Source: Thamnidium elegans (taxonomy: Eukaryota; Mucoromycota; Mucoromycetes; Mucorales; Mucoraceae). From it: 64,000 bases of DNA. Positions 45,440-57,225 of this stretch are shown here, piece after piece. Every line of letters begins with the position of its first letter. Within the stretch, counting starts at the first letter, position 1. Below the pieces are notes generated by a model. The model searched no databases and was not told where the DNA came from. It worked only from the letters and a program-made list of their open reading frames with translations. The stretch covers positions 1-64,000 of the forward strand of contig JAIXMG010000033.1 of the NCBI GenBank assembly GCA_025201345.1, in the 5' to 3' direction. Position numbers and translations under genes: made by a program.

Positions 45440-47016
45440 TTTAATGCTTTTAATAAAACTTAAATTCGCAGACTCTTATTGTGGATAATGTTATCTTGCT
45501 CATACCAATTGATGAGCAATTCCGAGCTCTATTAAAAAGTCTGAACTAGATGTCAAAAGTTACAAAATACCGATACATTTGAAACTAGAATAATTCAAGT
45601 TGCATATGGATGTTCCTACTAAGTACATATCGTCTGGGTCCGATACAATTAAATTGACAACAATAATTTCAATATAAATAAATAAACAAAAAATTTTGTA
45701 CCCTTTTTTTTCTTTTTTCTTTTTTCTTTTTCTTTATGCATTATTGTTTATAATTATACATGGTAAGGGTATATAACGTATTATGCTTTAATAGATAGTT
45801 TTTATACTAATACATACGTAATATATCGTAATACGGCTTCTCTTCCTATACTGATGATTAACTATTTCTGGGCGAATAGCTTCCCGGAACTTCCGTATTA
45901 AATGGTTACTATATACTTGTTGATTTTCTTTTATTGTTGTGCTTCTGCTGCTGAACTTTAGGCTGAGTCATGATATACTTGAACTAAGGATTGGTCCTTG
46001 ATAAGACCCTTCTTGCTGGTAAATACATTTTCTTGTTTGGTAGTGTCTTTTCTTGTTGGTAAATGTATTCTTGTGTTGGTAAATGTCGTCACTTGTTGGT
46101 AATTTTCTCTATTTATTTTTGAAAGAAAAAAGTTGTCTATTTCCCTTTCTTTCATTTATCATTTATTTTGATTTATAATAGATATTTATATGCATTTGAT
46201 TACTTTAGATACTTTAAACAGATTTTGTTTATTACAAACGCGTGGTTCTGCTCATACGAAGAAAGGAAGTCAAAAGTAAGTATTACATCTACAAGGCGTC
46301 ATAAAAAGTAAGCCTTTCCTTCTACTTTTGCATTGTTATTCAAGATCATCAAGGTATCTCTTGTTACTATTAATGTGCTCAAAAAATGTGATGACCGGCC
46401 TTTTCGCAACTGGTGTACTTCTTCAAGACTTGGTATGTTTTTCAAGGCCGGTGTTCACTTAAGATTCAAAGGTTTTTTTTCCCTCCTAACACACTTTGGG
46501 GAAGGCTTTTTTTTCAAGCCTGTGGTTCATTTATGGTTTAACCTGTTGTGCGTTTCTTCAAGGTTAGTGCTCATCACTATTTACAAAAGAATTTATCCTC
46601 TTATTGGTTCAAGACTGCGCCGTACTCGAGACCTCTGGTGTTTCTATTTCCTCCTCTCAAGGCTGATGCATTCTGTCAGCTCGCACTGAACTAAGTATGC
46701 TTATATCACTTGCTTTAAGGTGCTCATCTTTGGGATTCTTTATGAACGCGTAAGTGATTTCTTATCCTGATAGTTATATCTAACATATATTAATATATAT
46801 TTCATTATAGTTACCAAATGATCGCATATGATAGATATGTAACTGGTTCCAGACTGATTTTTTTTTTTAGTAGTATTCTGTTTATCTTACAGACTGGTCG
46901 GCGCAAATGTCTTCAAAGCATTAAAGTACTGTGCACGCTGGACCTCTGGCTTGGATACGGACGCGTTATTTTAATCGTTGTACCAAACACGGCTACCTCT
47001 GCTGATTTAGTTTATA

Positions 47017-47030
<14 letters not shown>
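45440..47030 (+). repeat. Direct repeat copy B (flanks CDC7, 3' side)
   Basis: Partner of copy A (40590-42030). Near-identical core 46240-46965. Compared with copy A it lacks the ATG-like start at 41204 (ACG here) and misses 22 nt after the core (the AAAAAAAGCGATT region), which shifts the frame of the trailing open stretch. It also has a short insertion of GTTGGTAAATG-type repeats near 46018-46090 that copy A lacks. It ends in an A-run of about 27 (47022-47049). Confidence 0.85.
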
Positions 47031-47049
<19 letters not shown>

Positions 47050-47053
<4 letters not shown>

Positions 47054-47680
47054 TCTTCGTTTGTCTTTTACTGTTTTTTTTTTTTGCAAAAAAGATGTTC
47101 CAAGAATCCACAAATTCATTTCTTTATTTTCGCCATATTTTTTTCGCTAAATCCTTAAATTGGTAGTGAAAACACTGTAAACCACATGAAGGACATCAAA
47201 GGTCGTTGCAGCGATTGATCATGTGACAACCACCTAGTCAAATTTATGCTGTCAAACTCAAGTCATATAATATGACTTATTTGATACTACAAGTATATGC
47301 TAATAATATAACTGTATCTATTTTTAAAAGACCATTGGCTGATTTCATCTAACAAGTGACTATGTTAAGTTAACCAAAGCTTTGAATATATATATATATT
47401 AAAGGGTTATCGTTGATAAAGGAAAGTATTTATCTATTTTTTTTTTATCAATTCGATTAGTCTCATTCATATTTGATACTCTCTTAATTATCACATCTAA
47501 ATAATTAGCAGTAAAAATATACAGTAATAAAAAAAAAAAAAAAAAAAAAAACGCACATGACAATTGAAATGGGCGTCAAAAAAAAATTTATTAAAAAAGG
47601 GTTTTTATGACGCTTGTTTTAATCTTTTTTTTCTTTCACTTTTTATACACTTTTTATTTATTTTCGCTTTTTATTCGGGC
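47050..47680. other. Intergenic upstream of Mei2-like gene
   Basis: AT-rich with an A-run of about 22 at 47529-47550 and an AT stretch near 47387-47400. No gene seen; probable promoter of the Mei2-like gene. Confidence 0.45.
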
Positions 47681-49686
47681 ATGTGGAATAACAGAAAGGA
47701 TATACCATATACAGCACTTACTCTCTGTCAGCCTTGGCAAGTACCAGCTAATTTTTTTGGCGGGATAGGTAATATTCACTTTCATGCATAAAAATAATAA
47801 TCAAAAACTCAATATACACAAATATATAGATGATGACTTTTCGCCAAGCTACAAAAGTAGTAAACCTACTCGACATATTGCACTTAATACCTTGAACGTT
47901 TTAACTCTTGGATTCAAAGACTTATTTACTAAACTTGATGTACGTGTTTAAACGCGTTTTTTTTTTTAAAAAAAAAACCAAAAAAGGGAAAAAAAAAATT
48001 AACCCGTTTTTTTATTTATTTATAAATATACGTAGATGTTTGGGGAAATTAAAAGTGTAGACCCTTTTGTTTTATCTGATACATCAATCATCTCTTACTT
48101 CAAAATCAAAGATGCTCAAGATGCCTTTGAATATATTAATAATACATATATTGATACCTATAAGGCTATTTATGCTAAATCGTGTTTACAGAAGCAAGTA
48201 CTCGATGACCGCTTTTTTGTCAGTCTCACTCTCGAAAAGGACAACAAATGTAATTATATGGTAAAGGGTATCATAATATATATTTTTTAGTATAAATAAC
48301 TTATTCGTAACTTTAGGATCACCTTTCTAAAATCGGTTCAATTTATTCTGTTTCTGAAACGTCTGTTTCTTCTACTCAAAAATTCATAATGATTGAATAT
48401 AATGATATTCGTGCGTCTGAAATCCTTTATGAAAAACTAAACAGTAAGACTATCGATGTAAGTTTACCTTATAATATATAATTATTTATGAACAGTACTG
48501 TACTCATGTATAAAATTATAGGGCATCACATATCAAATATTCAAATGTGAAAATGATCATTCTGTATGTACTTATCGCTCTAGTTCACCTACGGTCAATA
48601 GTAATATTATTCAAAGACCTTATCCAAAATCAAATCAAAGGCAACATGATCAAAATTGGAATACCCACTTTAGTTACTTTTCAGTTGATCCTTTTTCATC
48701 TGATTCCTCGTCTTCGTCATCTTCAATTCCTGGTTTTACTGTGTCTCCAACAAACGATAAATTCTCGAATGTCAATAAAAATAGTCCTACTATTCAAAGT
48801 AAGCTTAAGGACATGCCAACTAAAGACAGAACATTAAAGGACAAACCTTTGAAAGGTCAACCATTACAGGATCAAACATTGAAAGACCAACCATGGAAAG
48901 ACCAGCCATCAAAAAACCAATTATCAAAAAATAGGTCATCAAAAGACAGATCATTAAAGGGTAAACCTTCGAGAGATAGACCATCAAAGGACAGACCGTC
49001 GAAAGACATCTCATCTAAGGACAGATTATCTAAGGACAGGTCATCAAAAGTAAAGCCCGTAAACCATCAACAATCAAATGAATTGGACTTGAAGAAGATT
49101 GCTAGTGGTGAAAATAAAAATACTACATTTATGATCAGAAATATTCCAAACAAGTACACACAAGTAAATTATTCATATATATATATATATATATATATTG
49201 TATTTTATATATTATTTACTAAACTATTTTTTTTAGAAAATGTTGATTGAATCTCTTGACAAAACGCATGCCAGCACATATGATTTTCTTTACCTTCGTA
49301 TGGATTTCAAGAATAAATGCAACGTTGGTTATGCATTTATAAATTTCATTGACCCAAAGTAAGTATATTGACATATGTTATTTTTCGCTTTGTTATCAAC
49401 AGACATATTACACAGGAGCGTGGTTTCTTTTGCCGAACAAAGAGACGGAAAAAATTGGGAACTCTTCAAATCAACCAAAAGATGCTCTTTATCTTATGCC
49501 ACTATTCAAGGAAAAGAAGCTCTCGTTCGAAAATTCAAGAGCTCTCCTGTGATGGATGAGGACGAGTCTTTCCAGCCTAAACTATTCTATTCCTCTGGGC
49601 CAAATAAGGGTAAAGAACAACCATTCTTTAAAAAGCCCCCCCAACATGCTCGTTCTCGTAACAATAAGTGTTATCATAAACATTAG
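47681..49686 (+). CDS. Mei2-like RNA-binding protein
   Basis: Seven exons (47681-47768, 47830-47939, 48036-48260, 48317-48457, 48522-49163, 49237-49358, 49416-49686) give 532 aa. N-terminal half: [40 protein letters not shown] and [20 protein letters not shown], which read as two degenerate RRMs. The middle holds a Lys/Asp pentapeptide repeat. The C-terminus is the diagnostic Mei2 [54 protein letters not shown] and [20 protein letters not shown], then [16 protein letters not shown]. The last acceptor (CACAG at 49411-49415) is needed to keep this domain; the nearer AACAG would shift the frame. Mei2 controls meiotic commitment in fission yeast. Confidence 0.92.
48810..49049 (+). repeat. 16-unit pentapeptide repeat within Mei2-like gene
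   Basis: Sixteen consecutive 15-nt units encode D-[RKQ]-x-[SLP]-K type pentapeptides (e.g. DRPSK, DRSSK, DQPWK, DKPLK). Conservation is higher at Asp1 and Lys5. The region is charged and probably disordered. Confidence 0.9.
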
Positions 49687-51000
49687 ATAGTACTATCTCC
49701 TATCCTTTATTATTATGTACTACTTTTTTTTCTTTCTAATTTATTAGTCTTCAGCTTTTGATGTCAAAAATTTCAAGACATTAGTTGCCTAAAATAATCA
49801 ATGAAAATAAAGTTGTTAGCTTAGTTAAATTTTTTTTTTGCATGTGTGTGACCCTCAAAACTTGTTATTTTCCTGCATGCTTTACCATGCTGCAGTGTGA
49901 AATTATATAAACCTTTATTTTTCTCGAAAAAAAAAGGTGACAGTCGAAATTGAACCAACCTATTAATAAACCGCTATTACGTATCGTATCACTACTATCT
50001 GTTACCATCACATCTGATTGAATCATTCATATTGTCTTCGTCTACCATTTTTGGACAGATGTTACTTCTAAATATATCCAATGTTCAATTTATTTAGGCA
50101 TGGATACCACTAAAGCAGATCACTGTTTACTATTGATTACCTACTGTAGATATTTATTTGAATTACATGAGCAGATGATATGTTTGTTTTTTTTTTCGTT
50201 AGGTATTTAAACCTTTTCTTTTTTTCGCCTTTCTCTTTCATAACTAATATATTTTATTTTATTACTCTTTTACCAACAATCTTGTATTCTTATATTGTAT
50301 TTCAATAAAACAGTTCTGTGGATTTTATACAGCTTTAAAACAAGCTGTCCTAAATGGAGATAGTTTCCATCTAGTAACTAATAATAGTATTTGGAAGCTT
50401 GATAAGAATTTTTTTTTATCTTTTTTAACTTGCGCAAAGTAAACAAATCATGCAAAAAAAAGGGAAAGTAGTACAAATTAGGAGTACTTTTCTTATATTT
50501 CTTGGTACGTCTTTCAGCAGCACCAATACAACTTATATCTGGATATAATAAGATGTGATACTACTAGAGTAAGTATATATAAAAAGGAACAAGTGAAAGT
50601 GTTGGCAGTTTGTATAAAGTAAAATAAAAAGTATGCAGATTTGTTTACTTTCTATTACTTCATTTGTCAGATACTTCCGGCTATCTATTTCCAAGCTTTT
50701 GTGAATATACACATTATAAAAACCTGTTCACATGAAATGAACTACGTAAATTGATAATATCAAATTGACCACATAAAAAAAAATTGAAACTCCTGGCTAT
50801 AAAAGATTTCAGTGAGAACTTTTTTTTTTCCTCCTCATTTTTCTTTGCTTTCCTTTTTTTCTCCTAGTGATAAAGCAAGGCTGGTCAAAAGAGTTGAAAG
50901 ATTCAAGATGCAAAGAGATAAAGAGAAAAAAAAAAGATAAGTACACAAAAAAAAAAATACAAACTGCCTATAGTTATTAATTTCAACACTTAGTAAACGT
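49687..51000. other. Intergenic
   Basis: No convincing gene. Contains several T tracts and TATATATAAAAAGG near 50571-50585. The last bases lie upstream of the structured RNA gene and may carry its promoter. Confidence 0.45.
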
Positions 51001-51221
51001 CTGTATTGGACTCCCACAAAGACCCGGGAGTAGAGGCGGGGAAGAAAGTCCTTTTGTCGTCTCAGTGACTCAGTACTCCGTTTGACCACCTGTGACCCAT
51101 CTATGGTGAGCAGAGATTCGATAGCCCTTCTAGGTTCTACGAAGCTTTGGCAGGCTGAATGGGGACGCATCATAGGAGCGGGAAAGATCAAGGCTGACAG
51201 ATGGAGTCCGGAATGGTTTTT
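51001..51221 (+). ncRNA. Structured RNA gene, probably RNase P or RNase MRP RNA
   Basis: A GC-rich island in AT-rich DNA. Its ends pair: 51001-51014 (CTGTATTGGACTCC) with 51203-51216 (GGAGTCCGGAATGG), 13 of 14 positions pairing with G-U allowed, like the P1 helix of these RNAs. A T5 run follows directly (51217-51221), a Pol III terminator on the plus strand. Inside are GGGGAAGAAAGTCC (51038-51051), similar to conserved region I (GGGGAAAGTCC) of RNase P/MRP RNAs, and a possible partner GGGGAC at 51161-51166 that pairs GTCC for helix P4. AGAGATT lies at about 51112. Size (about 220 nt) fits. Choice between P and MRP is not possible by eye. A 148-codon antisense frame here is not coding. Confidence 0.6.
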
Positions 51222-52303
51222 CTCTTCTAGTTTCTCCTTTTTCCCCAGTTGAATGTGGGTGAAGAGGATACATAGATACAAACCTCCACGTGGTTACCCT
51301 TGTCCACTTTCTTTTATTTGATAAAAAAGAAAGGCTAATGTGTATCTAAATCTTTTTTTATATTTGATAATAAATAAAATATCTTATAAATAAATAGCTT
51401 TTTTATATAGTCATCTGTCTTATTAACCAGAGCTGAAGTAATGGTTTTGATAACTGATGAGTTTCTTGTAATTCCTTTTGCCATTAAGACAAAATCAGGA
51501 CGCATCTTAAACCCCAATAAACTTTTGAAACAAAACAAGAAAAAGGTCAGCTTTGTCAACTGGGCAGGGCAACATAATTATATTTTTTTTGATCGTTGTA
51601 TCTTTTCTCATTAAGTTTCTCAATGAAAGCTGGATTCAAGTTTTTTTTTAAGGTACGATTCAAAATTAATTAATTGCTTTGCGGCATGAGAATTACCTTT
51701 CTCATCTACAATGTCCATAGTTTCAAGACCATCTTCTTGATAAATGTTTTCAGGATAAATTATCCTTAAGTGATTTATAGATAGTTGTTTTTTTTTCTTG
51801 CTTATAAATCCATGCAACCTTTTTTAGAGACAAACATGCTCATAATAATTTTCATATAAAAAAAGTCAATGTCCTTCAAAAAAATATTTTATAAAAGGAG
51901 ATGATTGGTTTGTGTAAACACAGGTGATATATTGTGAATTCATATACTTTTAATCAAACCGGATGAGTTTGTGTTCCGTAAAAATCACGTATTTTTGAGT
52001 TTATAAGCTTTGATAGGGTAAAAAAAAAAAAAAACGTCAAAAAAAAAAAAAGGTGGTTACAAAGCTTGCAAAATACATGAATTATTGCGCAATCCATGCA
52101 ACCTTTATATATAAAGATATATAACTCTAATTTAAATACGAGATATCTGAGTTTAGTTAGAATAACAGAGTTTTTTTGTTTGTGTGCTACAACCATCAGA
52201 TCTATAAAGTTGCATAACAAAAATTGGTTAGACTAAATAAAATCTTTTTATTATGCACTGTTTTTATAATAAAAAAACAAGGATCCTGTTATACAGGATA
52301 TTA
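51222..52303. other. Intergenic with small decayed reading frames
   Basis: On the minus strand two short frames (51817-51620: INHLRIIYPENIYQEDGLET; 51559-51335: MRPDFVLMAKGITRNSSVIK) may be pieces of one degenerate protein, as both read well, run in the same direction and are separated by stops. No family recognised. A-runs at 52020-52052 and no other features. Confidence 0.35.
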
Positions 52304-52315
52304 GGTTCATTCATT

Positions 52316-53460
52316 TCATTTCCTATATTTTTCACAAATAGGCAAATAAGTTCTACATCTAGCATCTAAATGTGGATAACGAACGACAACATAAGAGATG
52401 ATGAAATTACAAAATCGTTTTTGTATCCAATACAATGGACAATTTTTTTGTAGTTCTTCTTTTTCTTGTTCTTTTTGTTCAGAATCATCTGCATCAGTAG
52501 TAATTTGATTTTGATGTGATTGTAGTAAGTTTTGCCAAACAACTGAATTTGATAACAAGGATTTATCATTTGGTTTAGTAGCCCAAGTAGGATCATAAAG
52601 CGTTGAATTAGCTATTATTTGATCTGTTGTCATGGTCATTGTATGACTTAATACGATAGACATTAAAGCTGGTGCTAATAGAGGATATTTATGAATAAGA
52701 TCTGTTTCTTCTGACAGTACATGATTGCTATTCTTTTCAAAGATACTAGACATATCCCAATTTGGCATAGAAGCATGTGCCAAGTAAACGTTGTGATTTA
52801 ACATAGTATTATTTGTTGGATACAAAAGTTCCCAGTTATTAGTATTACTATTTATCATTGATGGAATATCAGGTGGTGTAGTAGATGTTATATTCAAGGC
52901 TTCATTACTCTTATGTGTTGGCTCAATTCCTTCTTTACAAAGAACAAGATTTAAACGAAGTTTATCATTTTCTGCTTGTAATTTATCCATCATTCCTCGA
53001 ACCCACTTTACTTCATGTTTTAGTTGACTATTTTCTGCTTTACATTGTTCTAATTCAGCTTCCAAAGTTGACATATATTCTACAGTTTTAGTGTTATTAG
53101 TAACAAGATGATATATGCGCATTATTTATTTATAATACCTTTTCTTCTGTTTCTAAAGTTTCGGGCAGATATCTTATTTCTTAACTGTCTTCGTTCTTTT
53201 GAAGGCATAAGTTTTAATTGTGCATCAGTGGGTTCGTCATCCTCTTCAGAAGGGGAACTAGTCAAATTAGCGCTACTTGTAATTTCAGGTGAAGTTTGCT
53301 GAGGTAGTGCTTGTGGAGTAACTAAACTAGTATTGACATCTTGAGTTAATAAATAGCTTAGCAATTCAGGTGAAATGGGCCTGTTTGTTTCTTCTGCTGT
53401 TTCAGGTTTTAAGATCCAATCCAAGATTGGATCGTTACTGCTGTTGTCGTTATTATTCAT
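52316..53460 (-). CDS. bZIP transcription factor
   Basis: Two exons (53460-53139, 53079-52316) give 361 aa. The bZIP domain straddles the intron: PSKERRQLRNKISARNFRNR then RK|EYMSTLEAELEQCKAENS and QLKHEVKWVRGMMDKLQAEN. The basic region has the N-x2-A-R-x-F-R pattern (N in RNKISARNFRNRRK) and leucines at heptad spacing follow. The N-terminal ~85 aa are acidic/Ser-Thr/Pro-rich (DWILKPETAEETNRPISPEL), a possible activation region; the C-terminal half is Asn/Thr-rich and ends with a helical segment (CPLYWIQKRFCNFIISYVVV). Class: fungal 'SARNFR-x-RRKEY' bZIPs. The target pathway is unknown. It is divergent from the sulfate permease gene with about 650 bp between starts. Confidence 0.92.
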
Positions 53461-54109
53461 TTCGTTACAAGGGGTATTTTATTCCGCACTACGTGAGAAA
53501 TTCTAGTAACTTGCTTTTTTTTTTTTCTTTTTTTTTTTTTAAACCACGTCACAATTATATTGACAAATAAAAGTAGGCACTAGTAACCGAAAGGCTGTAA
53601 TTGGCATAAATTGTTGTAATGCTTTTACATTATGGATCGACAAGTTTCTATTGGTTCCAAGTATTTCTTGTATTTCTTGTATTTGTTTATTAACAAAAAA
53701 GAAATTGTCTTCTTATAATGGAAATAAAAGTTTTTGAGATTAAAGGGTGGTACAGCGGATCCACCAAACGAGAAAATACCTAAAAGTGACGCAATTTAAC
53801 CAAAAAATCGTTTTCAAATAAAGTAAAATCTCGCTTTAAATATATATAATAATATATATTTATGGGGGAATTATAAAGAACAAGATCACTTGATTTTTTA
53901 CATTCAAATGTCGTTTTTTTTTTTTTTGTGATTAAAAACCCGATGGTTTTGTTTGTGTTGCGAGAAGATGTAATATTCAAGTCGATTGCGCAATATACGT
54001 CGTACTAAGTACAATAAGTCAATGCTGTTTATTTTCTTATATAAATACAGTCGAAAAGCTTAATATATTCTTTTTTTTATTACCAACTTCTTTTTTAAAA
54101 AAAAAATAT
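53461..54109. promoter_or_regulatory. Divergent intergenic region between bZIP and sulfate permease genes
   Basis: 650 bp with T-runs near both starts and A-run before 54110 (54099-54108). It probably holds both promoters. No binding site could be named with confidence. Confidence 0.5.
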
Positions 54110-56494
54110 ATGTCTGACAATAATCATACTACTGCGCATGCAGGTGATATCATTATTGATTACGAAGAAGATTCTTATAGAAAACAATCACAAGAGTTCT
54201 TTAGAGATTTGCCTCATAATATTCAAGAATACGTTTTAAGCTTATTTCCTATCGCTACATGGATTCATCGCTATAATCTTCATTGGTTAGTCCGTGATTT
54301 AATTGCTGGTGCTACTGTTGGTGTTGTTATTGTTCCTCAAAGTATGGGTTATGCTAAAATTGCTCAACTCCCTCCTCAATATGGTCTTTAGTAAGCTTCT
54401 TATATATATTATTTTGTACTTACTTATTAATATACATTTATCTGTAGTACTGCATTCGTTGGTCTTTGTGTTTATTGTTTATTTGCTACTTCAAAAGACA
54501 TTAGTATTGGTCCTACTGCTGTCATGTCATTACTTGTTGGTCAAACTGTTACTAGAATCACATCTGTTAACGAAGATATTACGGGTCCTCAAATTGCTGT
54601 TGCTTTATCTTTATTAACAGGTGCTATTGCAATGTTTATCGGCCTTGTTCGTTTAGGTATTCTGGTAGATTTTATTCCGGGCCCTGCTATTGCTGGTTTT
54701 ATGACAGGCTCAGCTATTACTATCACCATCGGCCAATGTCCAAAACTCTTTGGCATCAAGACTGTTAGCACTCAAGATTCTTCTTACCTTATATTTGGTA
54801 ACTTTTTTAAACATTTACCCGATACCAAGTTAGATGTCGCGTTTGGTCTTAGTGGTATGGTTTGGCTATATGGTGTTCGCTTTGGCTGTCAGTACCTTAC
54901 TAAACGTTACCCCAAGTACACCACTCAATTATTTTTCATCAGTATTATGCGTAATGGCGTTCTTGTTATCTTTGCTACCTTGATTGCATTCTTGATGAAT
55001 ATTGGTAAGACTGTCTCACCCATTAGTATCTTGAAGACTGTTCCTCCGGGATTCCAAGCTATGCATGTACCTAACATCTCTACTGATCTTATCTCTGCTG
55101 TCGCCAGTTCTTTACCTTCCGGTGTCATCATTTTGATTTTGGAGCATGTGGCCATTTCAAAATCATTCGGTCGTATAAACGATTATACTATTGATCCTAA
55201 CCAAGAAATTATCGCTATTGGTTTTACTAATATCTGGGCCGCTTTCTTTGGCGCTTATCCTTCCACTGGTTCTTTCTCTCGTACTGCTATCAAGGCAAGG
55301 TCCGGTGTTAAAACTCCTATTGCTGGTATTTTCTCTGCTATTATTGTATTGTTAGCTCTTTATGCTTTAACTCCAGCTTTCTATTTTATCCCTGACGCTA
55401 CTCTTGCTGCTGTTGTCATTCATGCAGTTGCTGATCTTGTTTCTGGCCCTTCTTATATTAAACGTTTAGGAAAGGTTTCTCTTTGGGAACTTTTTGTATT
55501 TGTCGCGGGTGTCGTTATTACTTTCTTCACTACAGTTGAATATGGTATCTATGCCTCGGTCGGGCTCTCCATTATCATTCTTTTGTTCCGTATTGCTCGT
55601 CCTCGTTTCTGGAGTCTTGGTCGTATCCCTCTTTCTTCTTCTACTGGTACTATTCAACCTACTAGTGAGTCCAAGGGTGAACAAAATGAAACCCAAAACT
55701 ATCTCTATGTTCCTCAAAACCACCCTTCGCTTGGTAAATTGGTCGAGTCTCTTCCTGCCGGTATTTTAATGTGTCGCATTGATGAATCCTTTACATACCC
55801 TAACTCTGGCTACATTGCTGATCGTATTATTGGTTACTGTAAGGAACATACTCGTCGTAATGCTGCTGTTCTCTCTAAAGGCGATCGTGCTTGGAACGAT
55901 GATGCTAATCCAGTTCGTGATGCTGCTCGTGCTAACCTTCCTCGTCTTCACGCTTTAATTATTGATTTCGCTTCAGTAAACCGTCTTGATTCTAGTGGTT
56001 TGCAGGCTATTGTTGATGCTCAAAATGCTTTGAATCGTTATGCTGGTCATCACGTCGAGTTCCATTTCTCTAATATTCTTCATCCTGCTATTCGTAAGTC
56101 ATTAATCGTATCCGGTTTTGCTAACCAACCTCGGGCTGGATTTGAGGATGAGCTTGAAGCTAACGAGAAAGAAATCTTGCCTATTGTACCTGTCTCCAAG
56201 GATGGCCCCATTCAACGTCAACCTACCAGCCATACTAGTGCCCCTGCTAACAACGATGGTATTGAAGAAGTGATCGATACACATTACGCTCAAGATAGCA
56301 AAGAGACTAAAACTATCTTTGATGAAGAGTCGGTCAGAACTGCACATTCTATCTTCCTTCCCCGTGATAGATATCCTTTCTTCCATTGGAGTGCTGATGA
56401 AGCTGTTCGTACCGCTTTCAGTAGCATCGATAACCGTCCTGAAGAAGGTTCCACTACTGCTTTGGATCAAACTAATGTTGTACCCCAACACTAA
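54110..56494 (+). CDS. SulP-family sulfate permease
   Basis: Two exons (54110-54390, 54448-56494) give 775 aa. The SulP transmembrane core begins after a ~55-aa cytosolic tail: VRDLIAGATVGVVIVPQSMG then YAKIAQLPPQYGLYTAFVGL (sulfate transporter signature), SKDISIGPTAVMSLLVGQTV, FIPGPAIAGFMTGSAITITI, then GAYPSTGSFSRTAIKARSGV and more membrane spans to about residue 470. The cytosolic C-terminus carries a STAS domain with LIIDFASVNRLDSSGLQAIV. Closest functional relatives are fungal Sul1/Sul2 and CysA/Cys-14 sulfate permeases. A short intron follows codon 93. The codon pattern is richer in C-ending codons than neighbouring genes, consistent with high expression. Confidence 0.95.
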
Positions 56495-57225
56495 AACATC
56501 TCTTATATATAACACTAATACTACTACAAACACTCTTTTTTTCTTAATTTATACTTTTATTATTATTATTCATTATTTTCCTTTTTTTTTACTCAACATC
56601 CCCCTTTTGCATATCTATATCAATTTGTAATAAACTTTTCTTTTATATTGTAACTATTTCTACTTCTTTATCTGCCTCTTATAGGAATTGACACTATAAA
56701 AAAAAAATTTTTTTTGTTGGATTGGAAATCTGGTACCATACAACGGAATATTTTAAAAAATATTCTCACTTTATCTTTCAAAAGTTTTTTATTAATTTAC
56801 ACAAGAAAAAATAAAAATTCCCATGTACTCTCGAATGTATATAATGCTTAGCATATCTTTTAAAAGAGCTTATGAAACAAAATATACAAATCGGATAACT
56901 CTTCTTTATTTTTTTTTTATTTTTTTGCGAAAGTTTAATTAAAGAAATCTGTTCTGAAAGAAGTATCGATCTAAAAATCATATCTTTACGTAAGACTTAT
57001 CAGCCTTATTTTCTAAATAAAGCCGAGGCTTAATATAATAGTGTAACCCTTCATATTAATTGCGATATATGACGAGATATGATGAGAGCTGAACGTATAC
57101 ATTCGCCATTCACGTAATTATTTCGTTTACACATATATATATATATTCAATAAAAAAAAAGTTTATTATTATTATAATATACAATGATTTACATATAGAT
57201 TTTATTGGGTGGGAATAAATATACT
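56495..57225. other. Intergenic between convergent genes
   Basis: 3' flanks of the sulfate and amino-acid permease genes. T-rich run, then AT-rich; an AT-repeat run lies at 57133-57146. No gene recognised. Confidence 0.5.

Noticed and set aside
49349..49559. Alternative frames over the last Mei2 exon
   Set aside because: Only the acceptor at 49415 keeps the Mei2 RRM end ([15 protein letters not shown] ... FYSSG) in frame.
50835..51281. 148-codon minus-strand open frame
   Set aside because: Lies antisense to the GC-rich structured RNA island; composition follows the RNA and no protein family is suggested.
55766..56533. Minus-strand frames within the sulfate permease gene
   Set aside because: Shadows of a strongly conserved plus-strand gene with biased codon use.
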